Shown: positions 17,900 to 26,722 of the stretch, one piece after another
Position numbering within the stretch: position 1 is the stretch's first letter
How the letters are laid out: every line of letters begins with the position of its first letter
DNA from: Gemmatimonadota bacterium
Lineage (GTDB): Bacteria > 4572-55 > J002
Length of the DNA: 46,920 nucleotides
Direction of reading: 5' to 3'
Assembly: GCA_003697105.1 (NCBI GenBank)
Contig: RFFQ01000090.1
Coordinates: forward strand, 1-46,920
Notes under the pieces: generated by a model
The model's input: only the letters and a program-made list of their open reading frames with translations
The model's database searches: none
Told to the model about the DNA's origin: nothing
Translations under genes and position numbers: made by a program

Positions 17900-20800
17900 A
17901 TGCCTGCAAAATTGAACATCTTTATTGTGTTTCTAATCACCGCGTTTCTCATTGAACTGTTCCCACCAAATCTGATCGCTCAACAGCGCGTGGATTGGGA
18001 AGCGTTCCCCGATTACATCAAAGAGCGGAATTCATTCCAACGGATTAAGCACTTTTACCAGCAACGGGAATTTCTGGACGGTACGCTTCCGTTGAATACC
18101 TACTGGGAAGCCCGAGACGCCGAAGTCCGGCGCTGGGGTGACGGCGGCAACCTGCGTACGCTGGATTGGGAAGCGGTCGGTCCAGCCGGAATCATCTCCA
18201 CCTGGCCCCCCCAGTGGGGGGTAAATAGTGGGCGTTGCCGGGGATTAGCCGTGCACCCATTTGACCCCAACATCGCCTATATTGGCGCCGCTGCCGGGGG
18301 TATCTGGCGCACCACCGATGGCGGTGAAAGCTGGGAAGACATCGGTTATAGCCTTGAATCCCTGACGTTTGGCGCGATTGCCATCGATCCGGTCGAACCA
18401 AATATTATCTATGCCGGTACGGGTGAAGTCGCCGCGTTTAGCAACAGCACCTTATTTGACGGGCGCGGGATGTTTAAGTCCACCGATGGCGGTGATAGTT
18501 GGGAACATATTGACGCCTTTGGCACCCAAACCCATTTTGGGGATATAGCCGTTTCACCACATGATAATTCCGTTGTCTTGGCAGTGTTGGGCAGTGGTTA
18601 CGCCCGGCTGGGTGACCTACCCAATGAGGGACTGTGGCGAAGTGAAGATGGCGGTGAAACGTGGGATCAGGTGATTGCCGAGGGCAATGGGTTCGATCTA
18701 CTCTGGCATCCGGCGTATGAAGGCGTCGTATATGCCACGGTGGGAAGTCGATTCTATTATTCAGATGATTTTGGCCAAAGCTGGACCCGCCGGACAACGG
18801 GCATGGCAAGCGGTAGCCGCATTCAAATTGACCTCCATTATACCGAAGACGTGACCACGATTTATGCGGTATTGTACAACGGTAGTACGCTCGCCTTCAA
18901 ATCAACAGATGAAGGTGAGAACTGGACTCAGATTTCCGAAGGCGTCCCCTTGGGTGGAAATTATGGTGGTGGATGGTTTGATCAAGGGTGGTACGACCTC
19001 TCCATTGGGGTTGACCCTTCAAATCCCGATCATGTTTTGATCGGCAATGTGGAGATTCACCGTACCATCGATGGCGAAAACTTCAGCCCCGTCCGTACCG
19101 GCGGTCAGAGTAGCGCGTGGGACAGCCCCATGCACGTGGATTATCACAAAATTGTCTTTTCACCCTCGAATCCCAATGTGATCTATGTGGGTTCGGATGG
19201 CGGCGTTTTTCGGAGTACGGATGGGGGCACGACGTGGCACCATCGCAACAACGGCATCAATACCGTTCAATATTACCGGATGGCATCTCATCCTACCGAT
19301 CCCTTGTTTATGATCGGGGGGGCACAAGATAACGGTAATTACCGCACCTTGGATGGTGGCGCTACGCCTTGGGGACTGGTAACTACCGGCGATGGGATGG
19401 AGTGCTTTATCGATCATACCGAGCCAAATTGGGTTTATATGGCAACGCAAAACGGCAATTTAATGCGGAGTTCCCAAGGCGGCGCATTTTCCTCGTTTCA
19501 AAATATCAGTATTGGCAATGGCGCTTGGACGGCACCTTACTTTATGCACCCGACGGTCAATACGACTATCTACTCCGCGACAAACCGCCCCTATGTCTCG
19601 TATGATCGGGGCGATACATGGCAACCCATGGGCGACCTGACCCTCGGCACAGTGACCGCCTTTGCCCAATCTCGCGCGAACCCCAATCATCTGATGGTTG
19701 GAAATGCCACCAGCGTTTTTCTGACCACCGATCATGGCGAAACGTGGTCGAATAATCTGGTTAACCGACCGGGACTCCCCGATAACAGCCAAGTTTCCCG
19801 GCTATTTTTACATCCGGTGGAAGAAAACACCCTGTTCATTGTCTATTCCAGCTTTGCCGAGGGGGAAAAGCTCTTCCGCAGTACCGATCTCGGGGTCACA
19901 TGGGAAAATGTCAGCGGGGATTTGCCCAATGTGCCGGCAAATGACGTGTTTATCCCGTACAATAATCCGTTGGTCTGGTTTGTTGCCAATGATTTAGGGG
20001 TGTACACCTCCGAAGATTCCGGACAAACATGGGTCCGGGAGACCGGTCTTCCATACGTTCCTGCCATTGATTTTGACTATTTTTCACATGAAACCACCCA
20101 CCTGATCCGCATTGGCACGCACGGCCGGGGCGCATTTCAGGCGGAATTACCGATCCCCAGCGGTATTGTCCGCGGTACGGTTGTGGACGAAAGCGGTGAA
20201 CCCATCTCCGGCGTACGGATTCAATCGGCTGGAACATTTGATTATTTCCAAACCACAACGGATGATCAAGGGTTTTACGAACTGCCGCAAGTGCTGGAAG
20301 GCACATATACCCTGACCGCCAGCAAATTTGCCTACGCCGATGCTGTCAGTGAGGAATTTACGATCACAGTGGATGAGGAAGTGATCATCGATTTTGAAAT
20401 GTCCCTGCTACCCACCGGCACACTCAACGGCTCGGTCATAGAAGCATACACCGCTACCCCCCAACCTCTCAGCGGTGTAGAAGTCGCAGTGGTAGGCACG
20501 CCGCTGATTCCGGTATTGACCGGCGATGATGGGCAGTACCAGATCACCAATATCCCCATTGGAGAGTACACCGTCCAAGCCATCAACTATGATTATCTCT
20601 CCGAACAATATCATTTTACCATGACCGCCGGCGCTGAGGTCACCCGGGACTTTGAACTGATCCCGATCTATAGTTTTGAAGAAGGTCCCGGTGAATATCA
20701 GGTTGATGGGCTGTGGGAATGGGGGCAACCCCAATCCAGCGGTGGGCCCGACTACGCCTATCATGGGGATAACCTTTTCGGTACGGATTTGGACGGGATG

Positions 20801-21508
20801 TTTACGGGACCAGACAGCATGAATCTGTTTACCAGTAGTTACACGCTGGAAGCCGACGACCCCCCTTACGAACTCAGCTTTTATCACTGGTTAGAATGCC
20901 TGCGGAACTGGTCGGGGGGTCAGGTGCAAATTTCCACCGATCAAGGGGACACATGGGAGTTGATCTATCCTGAAGAAGGGTATGATTTTGAGCGCGTGGT
21001 CGGTTTGGGACAGACCCCCGGTTACACCTCCGCCGAAGGGGAGTGGCGTTTCGCCCAGTTTGACTTGAGTGATTACGCCGGAGAAGAGGTTATGTTTCGC
21101 TTCTGGTTCGGCGCATACGCCCGCCCACAGGAGATGCGTGGCTGGTTTATCGATCATCTGGTGGTAAAAGGTCAACGAAATCTGGGAATCGTCAGCGTCC
21201 AGCCGGAAATTTACCACACTGCCACACCACAACAGTATGACTTAGCACAAAATTACCCCAACCCCTTTAATCCCAAGACGACGATCCGCTTTGCCTTACC
21301 TCAATCTGAGCGGGTACAGGTGCAGATTTATGATATTCAGGGACGGTTGATCCGCACCTTGCTGGATGAAGTGCGCGAAAGCGGCTATCACGCCATCGAG
21401 TGGGACGGCACGGATGCACAGGGTAGTGTGACACCTTCCGGGGTTTATCTGTACCGCCTCCAGACCAGCACGTGGCGCCAGACAAAATCGATGGTGCTGT
21501 TGCGTTAA
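17900..21508 (+). CDS. Secreted BNR/sortilin-like propeller protein with C-terminal sorting domain
   Basis: Large exported protein of 1202 residues. It starts with a signal peptide (MPAKLNIFIVFLITAFLIEL...) at ATG 17900, with GGAG six bases upstream. About residues 100-750 carry at least eight Asp-box/BNR motifs (WRTTDGGESWEDI, FKSTDGGDSWEHI, WRSEDGGETWDQV, FRSTDGGTTWHH, YTSEDSGQTWVRE), as in sialidase-like and sortilin-type propellers. Two carboxypeptidase-regulatory-like beta domains follow (about 753-920), then a jelly-roll-like region (920-1095), and a final FlgD-like sorting domain with AQNYPNPFNPKTTIRFALP and SGVYLYRLQT...SMVLLR. Sialidase catalytic residues are not evident, so this is more likely an adhesin or scaffold than an enzyme. 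Confidence 0.87.
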   Translation: MPAKLNIFIVFLITAFLIELFPPNLIAQQRVDWEAFPDYIKERNSFQRIKHFYQQREFLDGTLPLNTYWEARDAEVRRWGDGGNLRTLDWEAVGPAGIISTWPPQWGVNSGRCRGLAVHPFDPNIAYIGAAAGGIWRTTDGGESWEDIGYSLESLTFGAIAIDPVEPNIIYAGTGEVAAFSNSTLFDGRGMFKSTDGGDSWEHIDAFGTQTHFGDIAVSPHDNSVVLAVLGSGYARLGDLPNEGLWRSEDGGETWDQVIAEGNGFDLLWHPAYEGVVYATVGSRFYYSDDFGQSWTRRTTGMASGSRIQIDLHYTEDVTTIYAVLYNGSTLAFKSTDEGENWTQISEGVPLGGNYGGGWFDQGWYDLSIGVDPSNPDHVLIGNVEIHRTIDGENFSPVRTGGQSSAWDSPMHVDYHKIVFSPSNPNVIYVGSDGGVFRSTDGGTTWHHRNNGINTVQYYRMASHPTDPLFMIGGAQDNGNYRTLDGGATPWGLVTTGDGMECFIDHTEPNWVYMATQNGNLMRSSQGGAFSSFQNISIGNGAWTAPYFMHPTVNTTIYSATNRPYVSYDRGDTWQPMGDLTLGTVTAFAQSRANPNHLMVGNATSVFLTTDHGETWSNNLVNRPGLPDNSQVSRLFLHPVEENTLFIVYSSFAEGEKLFRSTDLGVTWENVSGDLPNVPANDVFIPYNNPLVWFVANDLGVYTSEDSGQTWVRETGLPYVPAIDFDYFSHETTHLIRIGTHGRGAFQAELPIPSGIVRGTVVDESGEPISGVRIQSAGTFDYFQTTTDDQGFYELPQVLEGTYTLTASKFAYADAVSEEFTITVDEEVIIDFEMSLLPTGTLNGSVIEAYTATPQPLSGVEVAVVGTPLIPVLTGDDGQYQITNIPIGEYTVQAINYDYLSEQYHFTMTAGAEVTRDFELIPIYSFEEGPGEYQVDGLWEWGQPQSSGGPDYAYHGDNLFGTDLDGMFTGPDSMNLFTSSYTLEADDPPYELSFYHWLECLRNWSGGQVQISTDQGDTWELIYPEEGYDFERVVGLGQTPGYTSAEGEWRFAQFDLSDYAGEEVMFRFWFGAYARPQEMRGWFIDHLVVKGQRNLGIVSVQPEIYHTATPQQYDLAQNYPNPFNPKTTIRFALPQSERVQVQIYDIQGRLIRTLLDEVRESGYHAIEWDGTDAQGSVTPSGVYLYRLQTSTWRQTKSMVLLR

Positions 21509-21530
21509 GCCCTGACCAAATAATGAATTG

Positions 21531-21564
21531 AAAAAGCCCCGTGAACTCACACGGGGCTTTTTTT
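21531..21564. terminator. Bidirectional intrinsic terminator
   Basis: AAAAA, an 8-bp GCCCCGTG / CACGGGGC stem with a 6-base loop, then a run of T. It sits between the convergent BNR and TIR genes and works in both directions by sequence. Confidence 0.9.
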
Positions 21565-21591
21565 GGTATGGATAGGGTCACACTTGGGGTG

Positions 21592-22386
21592 CTATTCGTT
21601 GATTTTGGCTTCAATGGCGGCGATCAACTCCGCAAAACCGGATTCCGTATGGGTCTCAGGAGTTAGCGCGTTCATATCCGCTAAAATATCAACCAAACGG
21701 GACATAGTTGCCCGAATTTCGGTGTATAAATCCATTGATTCCCGGATACCCTGCAAATTTGCCGCATTGACATCTTTCATCGCTTCATCCAATGCGGTGA
21801 TCTCGTGTTCCCAATATTTGATATAGTTCAGTCGCGCCACCGGTTTGTAGATTTGGGCATCTTCCAGAACAATCGGGAAAATCCGGTCATAAAAATCGCC
21901 ATTTTTGGCTATTTCGATTAGTTCAAACATGCAATTTTCGGATTTCAGATATTTATCGCTGATGATAACGATCACGGCTTTACCGCGTCCAATTTCGCGC
22001 ATGAAATCCCGAATGCGTCCTTTAAATCCCAAATTTCGTTTATCCCGAATCAAGGGAATCTCCCGTGCAACGAGGGCTTGCTCAATGCGGTCTGCCATTA
22101 CCTCACTTTCGCCACCCCACGCATAGGAGATGAAAATTTCCCTCTGATGCGACGCTTGCGGAGCTGGGGCAGACTCCACCGCCACCGTCCCAGAATCTCC
22201 GGCAAGCGTCTTTTCGTATGCCGCCATTTTCTTGGCGTTACCGGCGTCGAGTTTAATCCCAAACCGGTCAATATCCTTTTTGGCTTCTTGGATTTGATAG
22301 TTCAATTTGAATTTGATGGCAGTATCCGTTTCCACCAAATAAGCCTCCAGTAATCGCCGTAGTTTCTCATTCATCAATTTATCCAT
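21592..22386 (-). CDS. TIR-domain protein with N-terminal helical region
   Basis: Protein of 264 residues. Residues 1-62 are helical and charged, resembling small effector-associated or adaptor domains. A short Ala/Pro linker follows. The TIR domain runs over about 82-185 with REIFISYAWGGESEVMADRI, the basic/BB-loop region and SENCMFELIEIA, where E155 in the C-x-x-E motif is the expected NADase glutamate. The C-terminal 75 residues are helical. Bacterial TIR proteins of this form often act in NAD-depleting or signalling immune systems, but no obvious sensor or partner is adjacent. The start is supported by GAAGGAG six bases upstream. Confidence 0.85.
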   Translation of the reverse strand: MDKLMNEKLRRLLEAYLVETDTAIKFKLNYQIQEAKKDIDRFGIKLDAGNAKKMAAYEKTLAGDSGTVAVESAPAPQASHQREIFISYAWGGESEVMADRIEQALVAREIPLIRDKRNLGFKGRIRDFMREIGRGKAVIVIISDKYLKSENCMFELIEIAKNGDFYDRIFPIVLEDAQIYKPVARLNYIKYWEHEITALDEAMKDVNAANLQGIRESMDLYTEIRATMSRLVDILADMNALTPETHTESGFAELIAAIEAKINE

Positions 22387-22476
22387 CGGTTGCTCCTTCT
22401 CAGGGGGAATGGGGATTTATGTTTTCTTGACTTTATGCGGAATAACCAGCGATGGGCACATCGTTTAGGGGAAGGT

Positions 22477-23352
22477 TCACCGGTCTAAAATCTCACTTTC
22501 GGGGTTGTGGGTTTTCAACTGGGTTTTGGCGATCTGTGGATTTCGCACGGCATAACAATACACGCAACCTTGCGGGCAGGTATCGTAAGCGCCAATATCT
22601 TTGGCGGCAAAACAGCCGCAAGCATCCCGGTGCGGCTTAGCCGGCGCATAAAGTTCCCGTCCGGCAATGTCACTCAGACGATGCAGGTCAATGCAACGGG
22701 CATCCCGAATCTGGCCAGCTACAAATTGTCGTTGGGCACAGATGGAAAATTTCATGCCGCAGGAATCGGCGATCCGGGCAAGTTCATCCGCCAATTCTCT
22801 TTTGATGCCGTCTGGCGGGTCGTGCCAGGTAAAGCCGTGTTGGGTGGCGGCATAGTTCAAGTTTCGTTTTGATTTTCGATAAATCTGGGCGAAGGAAATC
22901 ACAACTTCATCCACCTGACCTGCCAATGTGCGGGCGAAGTGGGTAAAGGTATGCCGGTGCTTCTCAACGGTCGTCAAGGAGGAAAAGAGGATGGGGTCAT
23001 AGCGCCAGACCACCGCTCGTGTGCCATACGTCCGGCAGAGCATTTGGATCTGCTCGATGGCGTGTTTGGGGGCAATCACCGCGGGTTCTAACGGGCGAGG
23101 ATAGCCAGTTAGGGTAAATTGCAAATAAAACGGATAGCCACGCCGGGCGACTTCGTGCAGATGATCCGTAAATGGCGCCACATTCCGCGTCCAAAAGACA
23201 AAACCGGTGACATCCTCCTGCTTGAGACTCACCGTGTAAATTTGCCCGCCATACGGATTGACCATCTTACAATATCCGGCGTCCAACCGTCGCCGGAACC
23301 AATTGCCATAGAATGCCGGAATGTCCGTTTTGTAGGAAACCGATATAATCAA
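22477..23352 (-). CDS. DUF1848 family protein
   Basis: Protein of 291 residues matching DUF1848. It has the N-terminus MIISVSYKTDIPAFYGNWF, the central FVFWTRN and LQFTLTGYPRPLEP, and the C-terminal cysteine cluster (ACGCFAAKDIGAYDTC plus GCVYCYA), where the CxxxCxxC-like spacing is thought to hold an iron-sulfur cluster and the fold is TIM-barrel/radical-SAM-like. Its biochemical role is unknown. GGGGAGGGG lies before the start. The TIR gene begins 90 bases downstream on the same strand; co-transcription is possible but unproven. Confidence 0.85.
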   Translation of the reverse strand: MIISVSYKTDIPAFYGNWFRRRLDAGYCKMVNPYGGQIYTVSLKQEDVTGFVFWTRNVAPFTDHLHEVARRGYPFYLQFTLTGYPRPLEPAVIAPKHAIEQIQMLCRTYGTRAVVWRYDPILFSSLTTVEKHRHTFTHFARTLAGQVDEVVISFAQIYRKSKRNLNYAATQHGFTWHDPPDGIKRELADELARIADSCGMKFSICAQRQFVAGQIRDARCIDLHRLSDIAGRELYAPAKPHRDACGCFAAKDIGAYDTCPQGCVYCYAVRNPQIAKTQLKTHNPESEILDR

Positions 23353-23499
23353 AGTAACCCCTCCCCCGAAAATAAATTTAAGACCGCCTACAACGACCCA
23401 ATATAATCGGAAACCCGAAAAAAAACATGGATTTTTTCATGTGCGGCAACCGTGTACACCGGTGCGAATGCACTTGAGCATTACTACCGGGATTTGGGC

Positions 23500-23529
23500 T
23501 TGACAACGCTCTTAAATTCAAGTTATTAT
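23500..23529 (+). promoter_or_regulatory. Promoter of the glycine-rich repeat protein gene
   Basis: TTGACA, 18 bases, TATTAT, ending 43 bases before the ATG at 23573. Confidence 0.6.
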
Positions 23530-23572
23530 CCCTATTGCGTTAGGCAAACATCCCTTTTTGAAAGGCTTGGTT

Positions 23573-24601
23573 ATGTTCCAGTGGTTGATCGTACTCGTAA
23601 CTCTCCTTCCCACATTACCCGCGCTTGCCGTACCGGCAACAGTAACCCCTGAAAGCCGCGCCGATACCACCCACGCACGCCATATCGCCCTGAATATTCC
23701 CGTAAAAGGGTACGGTTTGAGTATCGGCAATTCCGAACGGTGTACCGGTATTCGGATCAATGCCGTGGACCATCAGGTCACAGCGGTTAATGGAGTCAAT
23801 TTGACTTTATGGAAACCGGAACAGAACCCGGACGCTGAAATTCAGGGCATTGCCTTGGCGTTGGTGGGGCAGGAAGTCGCCCGGGTAAGCGGGATTTCGG
23901 TTGGCGGATTGGGAAGCGTTGCGAACACCATGCAGGGCATTGCCGTCAGTGGATTGGGTACTGTCAGTAACGAGCAATGGGGCATTGGGCTTGCCGGATT
24001 GGGTTTTGTCTCGGATAACTTCACCGGAATCGGCATTGGAGGATTCGGTGCGGTTACCGGTAAGATGACCGGGATTCTCATCGGGGGATTCGGGGCGGTA
24101 ACAGATGATGGGCGCGGTGTGCTAGTTGCCGCTGGCGGTTCCGGGATAGACCATTTCAGCGGGATAGCCGTTAGCGGGCTGGGTATGGGTGCCAGCCGTC
24201 TTCACGGATTAATCCTTGCCGGGATCGGGTTAGGGAGTGAACATCTCCGCGGGTTGACTCTGGCGGGTATTGGTGTGGGTGCAGAGACCATTACCGGGCT
24301 TACCTTGACCGGCGCCGGCGTGGGAGCACGAGAGGTACGCGGGCTAACATTCGGTACGGTGGGGGTGGGCGCAGAGACGATTCGGGGAGTGACGCTTGCC
24401 GGTGGTAAAATCAAGGCATATGATGTCTCCGGAATGGCGATCAGTGTCTTCAATCATGTGAAACACCGGCAAACGGGCTTGACCATTGGTATTTTGAACA
24501 TTGCTCACCAGCTAAACGGCGTACAACTGGGGCTATTCAATTACGCCGGCAATAACCCCGGTTGGGCACGATTTTTACCGCTCATCAATGCACATTTATA
24601 G
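23573..24601 (+). CDS. Exported glycine-rich solenoid protein (LA_2272 surface-repeat-like)
   Basis: Protein of 342 residues with a signal peptide (MFQWLIVLVTLLPTLPALA). Residues about 90-290 consist of nine or ten repeats of about 21 residues with the pattern GIxVGGLGxxxxxxxGI, for example GISVGGLGSVANTMQGIAVS and GIGIGGFGAVTGKMTGILIG, which predicts a beta-solenoid. The end, TGLTIGILNIAHQLNGVQLG followed by FNYAGNN, matches the tail seen in LA_2272-type surface-repeat proteins of FCB bacteria and Leptospira. The function is unknown. ATG 23573 is chosen over TTG 23558 because AAGG lies nine bases upstream and the signal peptide follows. Confidence 0.75.
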   Translation: MFQWLIVLVTLLPTLPALAVPATVTPESRADTTHARHIALNIPVKGYGLSIGNSERCTGIRINAVDHQVTAVNGVNLTLWKPEQNPDAEIQGIALALVGQEVARVSGISVGGLGSVANTMQGIAVSGLGTVSNEQWGIGLAGLGFVSDNFTGIGIGGFGAVTGKMTGILIGGFGAVTDDGRGVLVAAGGSGIDHFSGIAVSGLGMGASRLHGLILAGIGLGSEHLRGLTLAGIGVGAETITGLTLTGAGVGAREVRGLTFGTVGVGAETIRGVTLAGGKIKAYDVSGMAISVFNHVKHRQTGLTIGILNIAHQLNGVQLGLFNYAGNNPGWARFLPLINAHL

Positions 24602-24618
24602 ATGAAATTGGATGCAAA

Positions 24619-24647
24619 ACCCTAAAAGTCTTGAAGAACTTTAGGGT
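24619..24647 (+). terminator. Weak hairpin after the solenoid gene
   Basis: ACCCTAAA / TTTAGGGT 8-bp stem, not followed by a T run on the plus strand. It is similar in stem sequence to the hairpin at 42417-42447. Termination is uncertain. Confidence 0.35.
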
Positions 24648-24663
24648 CTTAAAAGGAGACTTT

Positions 24664-25002
24664 ACGAAACATCGTTTTATTGGCTCTGATCGCAACCCGT
24701 TCATGACCGGCACCCGTGCGTGGTCACAAGTTGATTTTTCCCAACAACTCGCCGGTTGGATGCCGGATCAACTCCAGCGGGACAACTGGCGTGCAGAACA
24801 ATTTTTTGAGGGTACTCAGGGCGTCATTGTTTGGGGTGCCGCTACTGAAGAAACGGACGAAGATGAATACGATTTCAACGAAAATATGGCGGGTGGAGTT
24901 GGGGAGTTTAGGAGTTTGGGAGTTGGGGAGTTGGGGAGTTTGACGAGTTTGGCGAGTTTAGGAGTTGGGGAATTACATGAACCCCTAAATCCTAATCCCT
25001 AA
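24664..25002 (+). CDS. Candidate hypothetical protein with ACG at the start position
   Basis: An open frame of 113 codons in the 455-base gap between two genes. AAAAGGAG lies five bases before an ACG codon, exactly where an ATG would be expected, and the frame continues with protein-like sequence (KHRFIGSDRNPF, then QLAGWMPDQLQRDNW and an acidic EETDEDEYDFNE stretch). The last 35 residues fall in a G-rich DNA repeat and read as low-complexity Gly/Glu/Ser/Leu. Either ACG is a rare start or an ATG has been lost and this is a decaying gene. The next ATG is 24703, with no ribosome site. No family is recognised. Confidence 0.35.
   Translation, partial: TKHRFIGSDRNPFMTGTRAWSQVDFSQQLAGWMPDQLQRDNWRAEQFFEGTQGVIVWGAATEETDEDEYDFNENMAGGVGEFRSLGVGELGSLTSLASLGVGELHEPLNPNP
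24892..24975 (+). repeat. G-rich short-period repeat tract
   Basis: A degenerate array of GGAGTTT / GGGAGTTG / GACGAGTTT units with a period of 7-9 bases, strongly G over C on the plus strand. It covers the 3' end of the candidate frame at 24664. Confidence 0.7.
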
Positions 25003-25056
25003 ATCCTGATTCGGGAGTTTTGGGAGTATCGTATCACCTTACTACAAGGAGCTTAA

Positions 25057-25536
25057 ATGCAACTGGAACGCATTCAACAATTAATTCAGGAAATCTGGGA
25101 TACGGTTAACACCAGCGATGATCTGAATCAGTTTATCGAAACATACGGTGCGGAACTGGACCCGGATTTTTTGGTCGGAATCGAGATGATTATCGCCGAT
25201 ATGCTAAAAGAAGGTGAAGATGAAATGGCGGCTTACTTTGAAGAGATTTATGATCGTTTAGAAGCCATCATTTCTACCAAACACCCTACACCGGAAACCT
25301 CCACCAGCGTAAAAAAAGCGATTGAACTGGTGCGCATTGTACTGGAAGAAGTCAATGATATGGATGAACTGGATCAGTTTGTGGAACAATACTACGACGA
25401 CTTCAATGAGGCATTTTTTGCTGTGTTGGATTATCTCATCCAAGAAGAAAACGAAAGGGATAATGTCGAACAGTCCGTTTTTTATCAGGCAGTTAAGGAA
25501 GAAATTTCGTTACGTCTTGGGTTAAATATCGCGTAA
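25057..25536 (+). CDS. Acidic helical protein with internal duplication, function unknown
   Basis: Protein of 159 residues, strongly acidic and predicted all-helical. The two halves are alike: DDLNQFIETYGAELDPDFLV and DELDQFVEQYYDDFNEAFFA occupy the same position in each 75-residue repeat, each followed by a hydrophobic helix (IIADMLKEGED; LDYLIQEENER). Similar small helical domains occur at the N-terminus of multi-domain CHAT or TPR proteins (recalled, not searched). No signal peptide. AAGGAGC lies six bases before the ATG. Confidence 0.65.
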   Translation: MQLERIQQLIQEIWDTVNTSDDLNQFIETYGAELDPDFLVGIEMIIADMLKEGEDEMAAYFEEIYDRLEAIISTKHPTPETSTSVKKAIELVRIVLEEVNDMDELDQFVEQYYDDFNEAFFAVLDYLIQEENERDNVEQSVFYQAVKEEISLRLGLNIA

Positions 25537-25591
25537 AACTAACAAAGCCCTAATTAAATACTAATATTGTCGGGTAAATAGGGTAACTAAA

Positions 25592-25638
25592 TCCGGTATG
25601 AACCGGAGCGTTAATCCAATTCGGCGGATTTACATCCG
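25592..25638 (+). promoter_or_regulatory. Two inverted repeats upstream of pstS
   Basis: TCCGGT-ATGA-ACCGGA (25592-25607) and CGGAT-TTAC-ATCCG (25625-25638) lie in the 134-base leader of pstS. Both contain the core CCGG/ATCCG and have 4-base centres, so they could be operator half-site pairs or RNA hairpins. No canonical Pho box or promoter was found here. Confidence 0.35.
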
Positions 25639-25670
25639 TAAGTTTGTGTCTTTTTTTAAGGAGTTTCCCT

Positions 25671-26636
25671 ATGTACAAGTGGTTTAATCTCATTACCTTA
25701 GCGGTGTTTTCAATAAGTTTGATTTCCGCAGATGGGGTCATCAAAGTGGACCCCCCAATTGGTAAATATGAGAAGGTCAGCGGTATTTCCGGCAACTTGA
25801 GTAGCATTGGTTCCGATACGCTGAACAACTTAATGACGTTTTGGGCAGAAAGTTTCCGCAAGTTGTACCCGAACGTGAATATTCAGGTGGAAGGTAAAGG
25901 ATCGAGTACCGCCCCGCCGGCATTGATTGAAGGTACGGCGCAATTGGGACCTATGTCCCGTCACATGAAAGCGCAGGAGATCGAAGCATTTGAAGCCAAG
26001 CACGGCTATAAACCGACTGCCATTGTGGTGGCTTTGGATGCGTTAGCGGTATATGTTCACAAAGATAATCCGTTGGAAGGACTTTCTTTGCCACAAGTGG
26101 ACGCAATTTTCTCCAAAACCCGCAAAAGCGGGCATGACGATATCCAAACGTGGGGTCAAGTAGGTTTAACCGGTGAGTGGGCAAATCGCCCGATGAGTTT
26201 GTACGGGCGAAATTCCGCTTCCGGCACCTACGGCTACTTTAAAAAAGTGGCGTTATTCAAAGGGGATTTCAAAAGCACCGTCAAAGAGCAACCCGGGTCT
26301 GCCTCCGTGGTGTTGGGTGTTACCGAAGACCTCGCCGGAATTGGGTATTCCGGGATTGGTTACAAAACCTCTGGAGTCAAGGCATTGGCACTTTCTAAAA
26401 CAGATGGAGCGAAAGCCTATGAACCGTCCTATGAAAATGTTCTTAGTGGGGATTATCCGTTGGGTCGCCCGTTGTTGATCTACATTGATAAAGCGCCGAA
26501 CAAGCCGTTGGATCCTCTGGTTAAAGAATTTATCACCTTTGTGCTTTCTCAAGAGGGACAAGAAATCGTGGTGAAAGATGGGTATCTCCCGCTACCGGCG
26601 CCCATCATTCAACAACAACTGGAACTGCTTCAGTAA
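25671..26636 (+). CDS. pstS: Phosphate ABC transporter substrate-binding protein
   Basis: Periplasmic phosphate-binding protein, 321 residues from ATG 25671 (AAGGAG seven bases upstream). It has a signal peptide ([20 protein letters not shown]), the phosphate-loop motif [34 protein letters not shown], and the second phosphate-site motif [13 protein letters not shown]. It delivers phosphate to PstCA. First gene of pstS-pstC-pstA-pstB-phoU. Confidence 0.94.
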   Translation: MYKWFNLITLAVFSISLISADGVIKVDPPIGKYEKVSGISGNLSSIGSDTLNNLMTFWAESFRKLYPNVNIQVEGKGSSTAPPALIEGTAQLGPMSRHMKAQEIEAFEAKHGYKPTAIVVALDALAVYVHKDNPLEGLSLPQVDAIFSKTRKSGHDDIQTWGQVGLTGEWANRPMSLYGRNSASGTYGYFKKVALFKGDFKSTVKEQPGSASVVLGVTEDLAGIGYSGIGYKTSGVKALALSKTDGAKAYEPSYENVLSGDYPLGRPLLIYIDKAPNKPLDPLVKEFITFVLSQEGQEIVVKDGYLPLPAPIIQQQLELLQ

Positions 26637-26722
26637 ATCGACGAATCTAACCGTATCATAGCGGGTACATCACAGGGGTGTACCCGCGATTTCTTTCGTG
26701 CTCAAATTGGATATTACTCGTT

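Noticed and set aside
24562-24663. ATG-like start at 24562 for the frame ending at 25002
   Set aside because: It would overlap the end of the solenoid protein out of frame, while the first ribosome-site signal in the region is just before 24664.
25537-25670. Canonical Pho box upstream of pstS
   Set aside because: No pair of CTGTCAT-like repeats could be found; only the two short inverted repeats are present.
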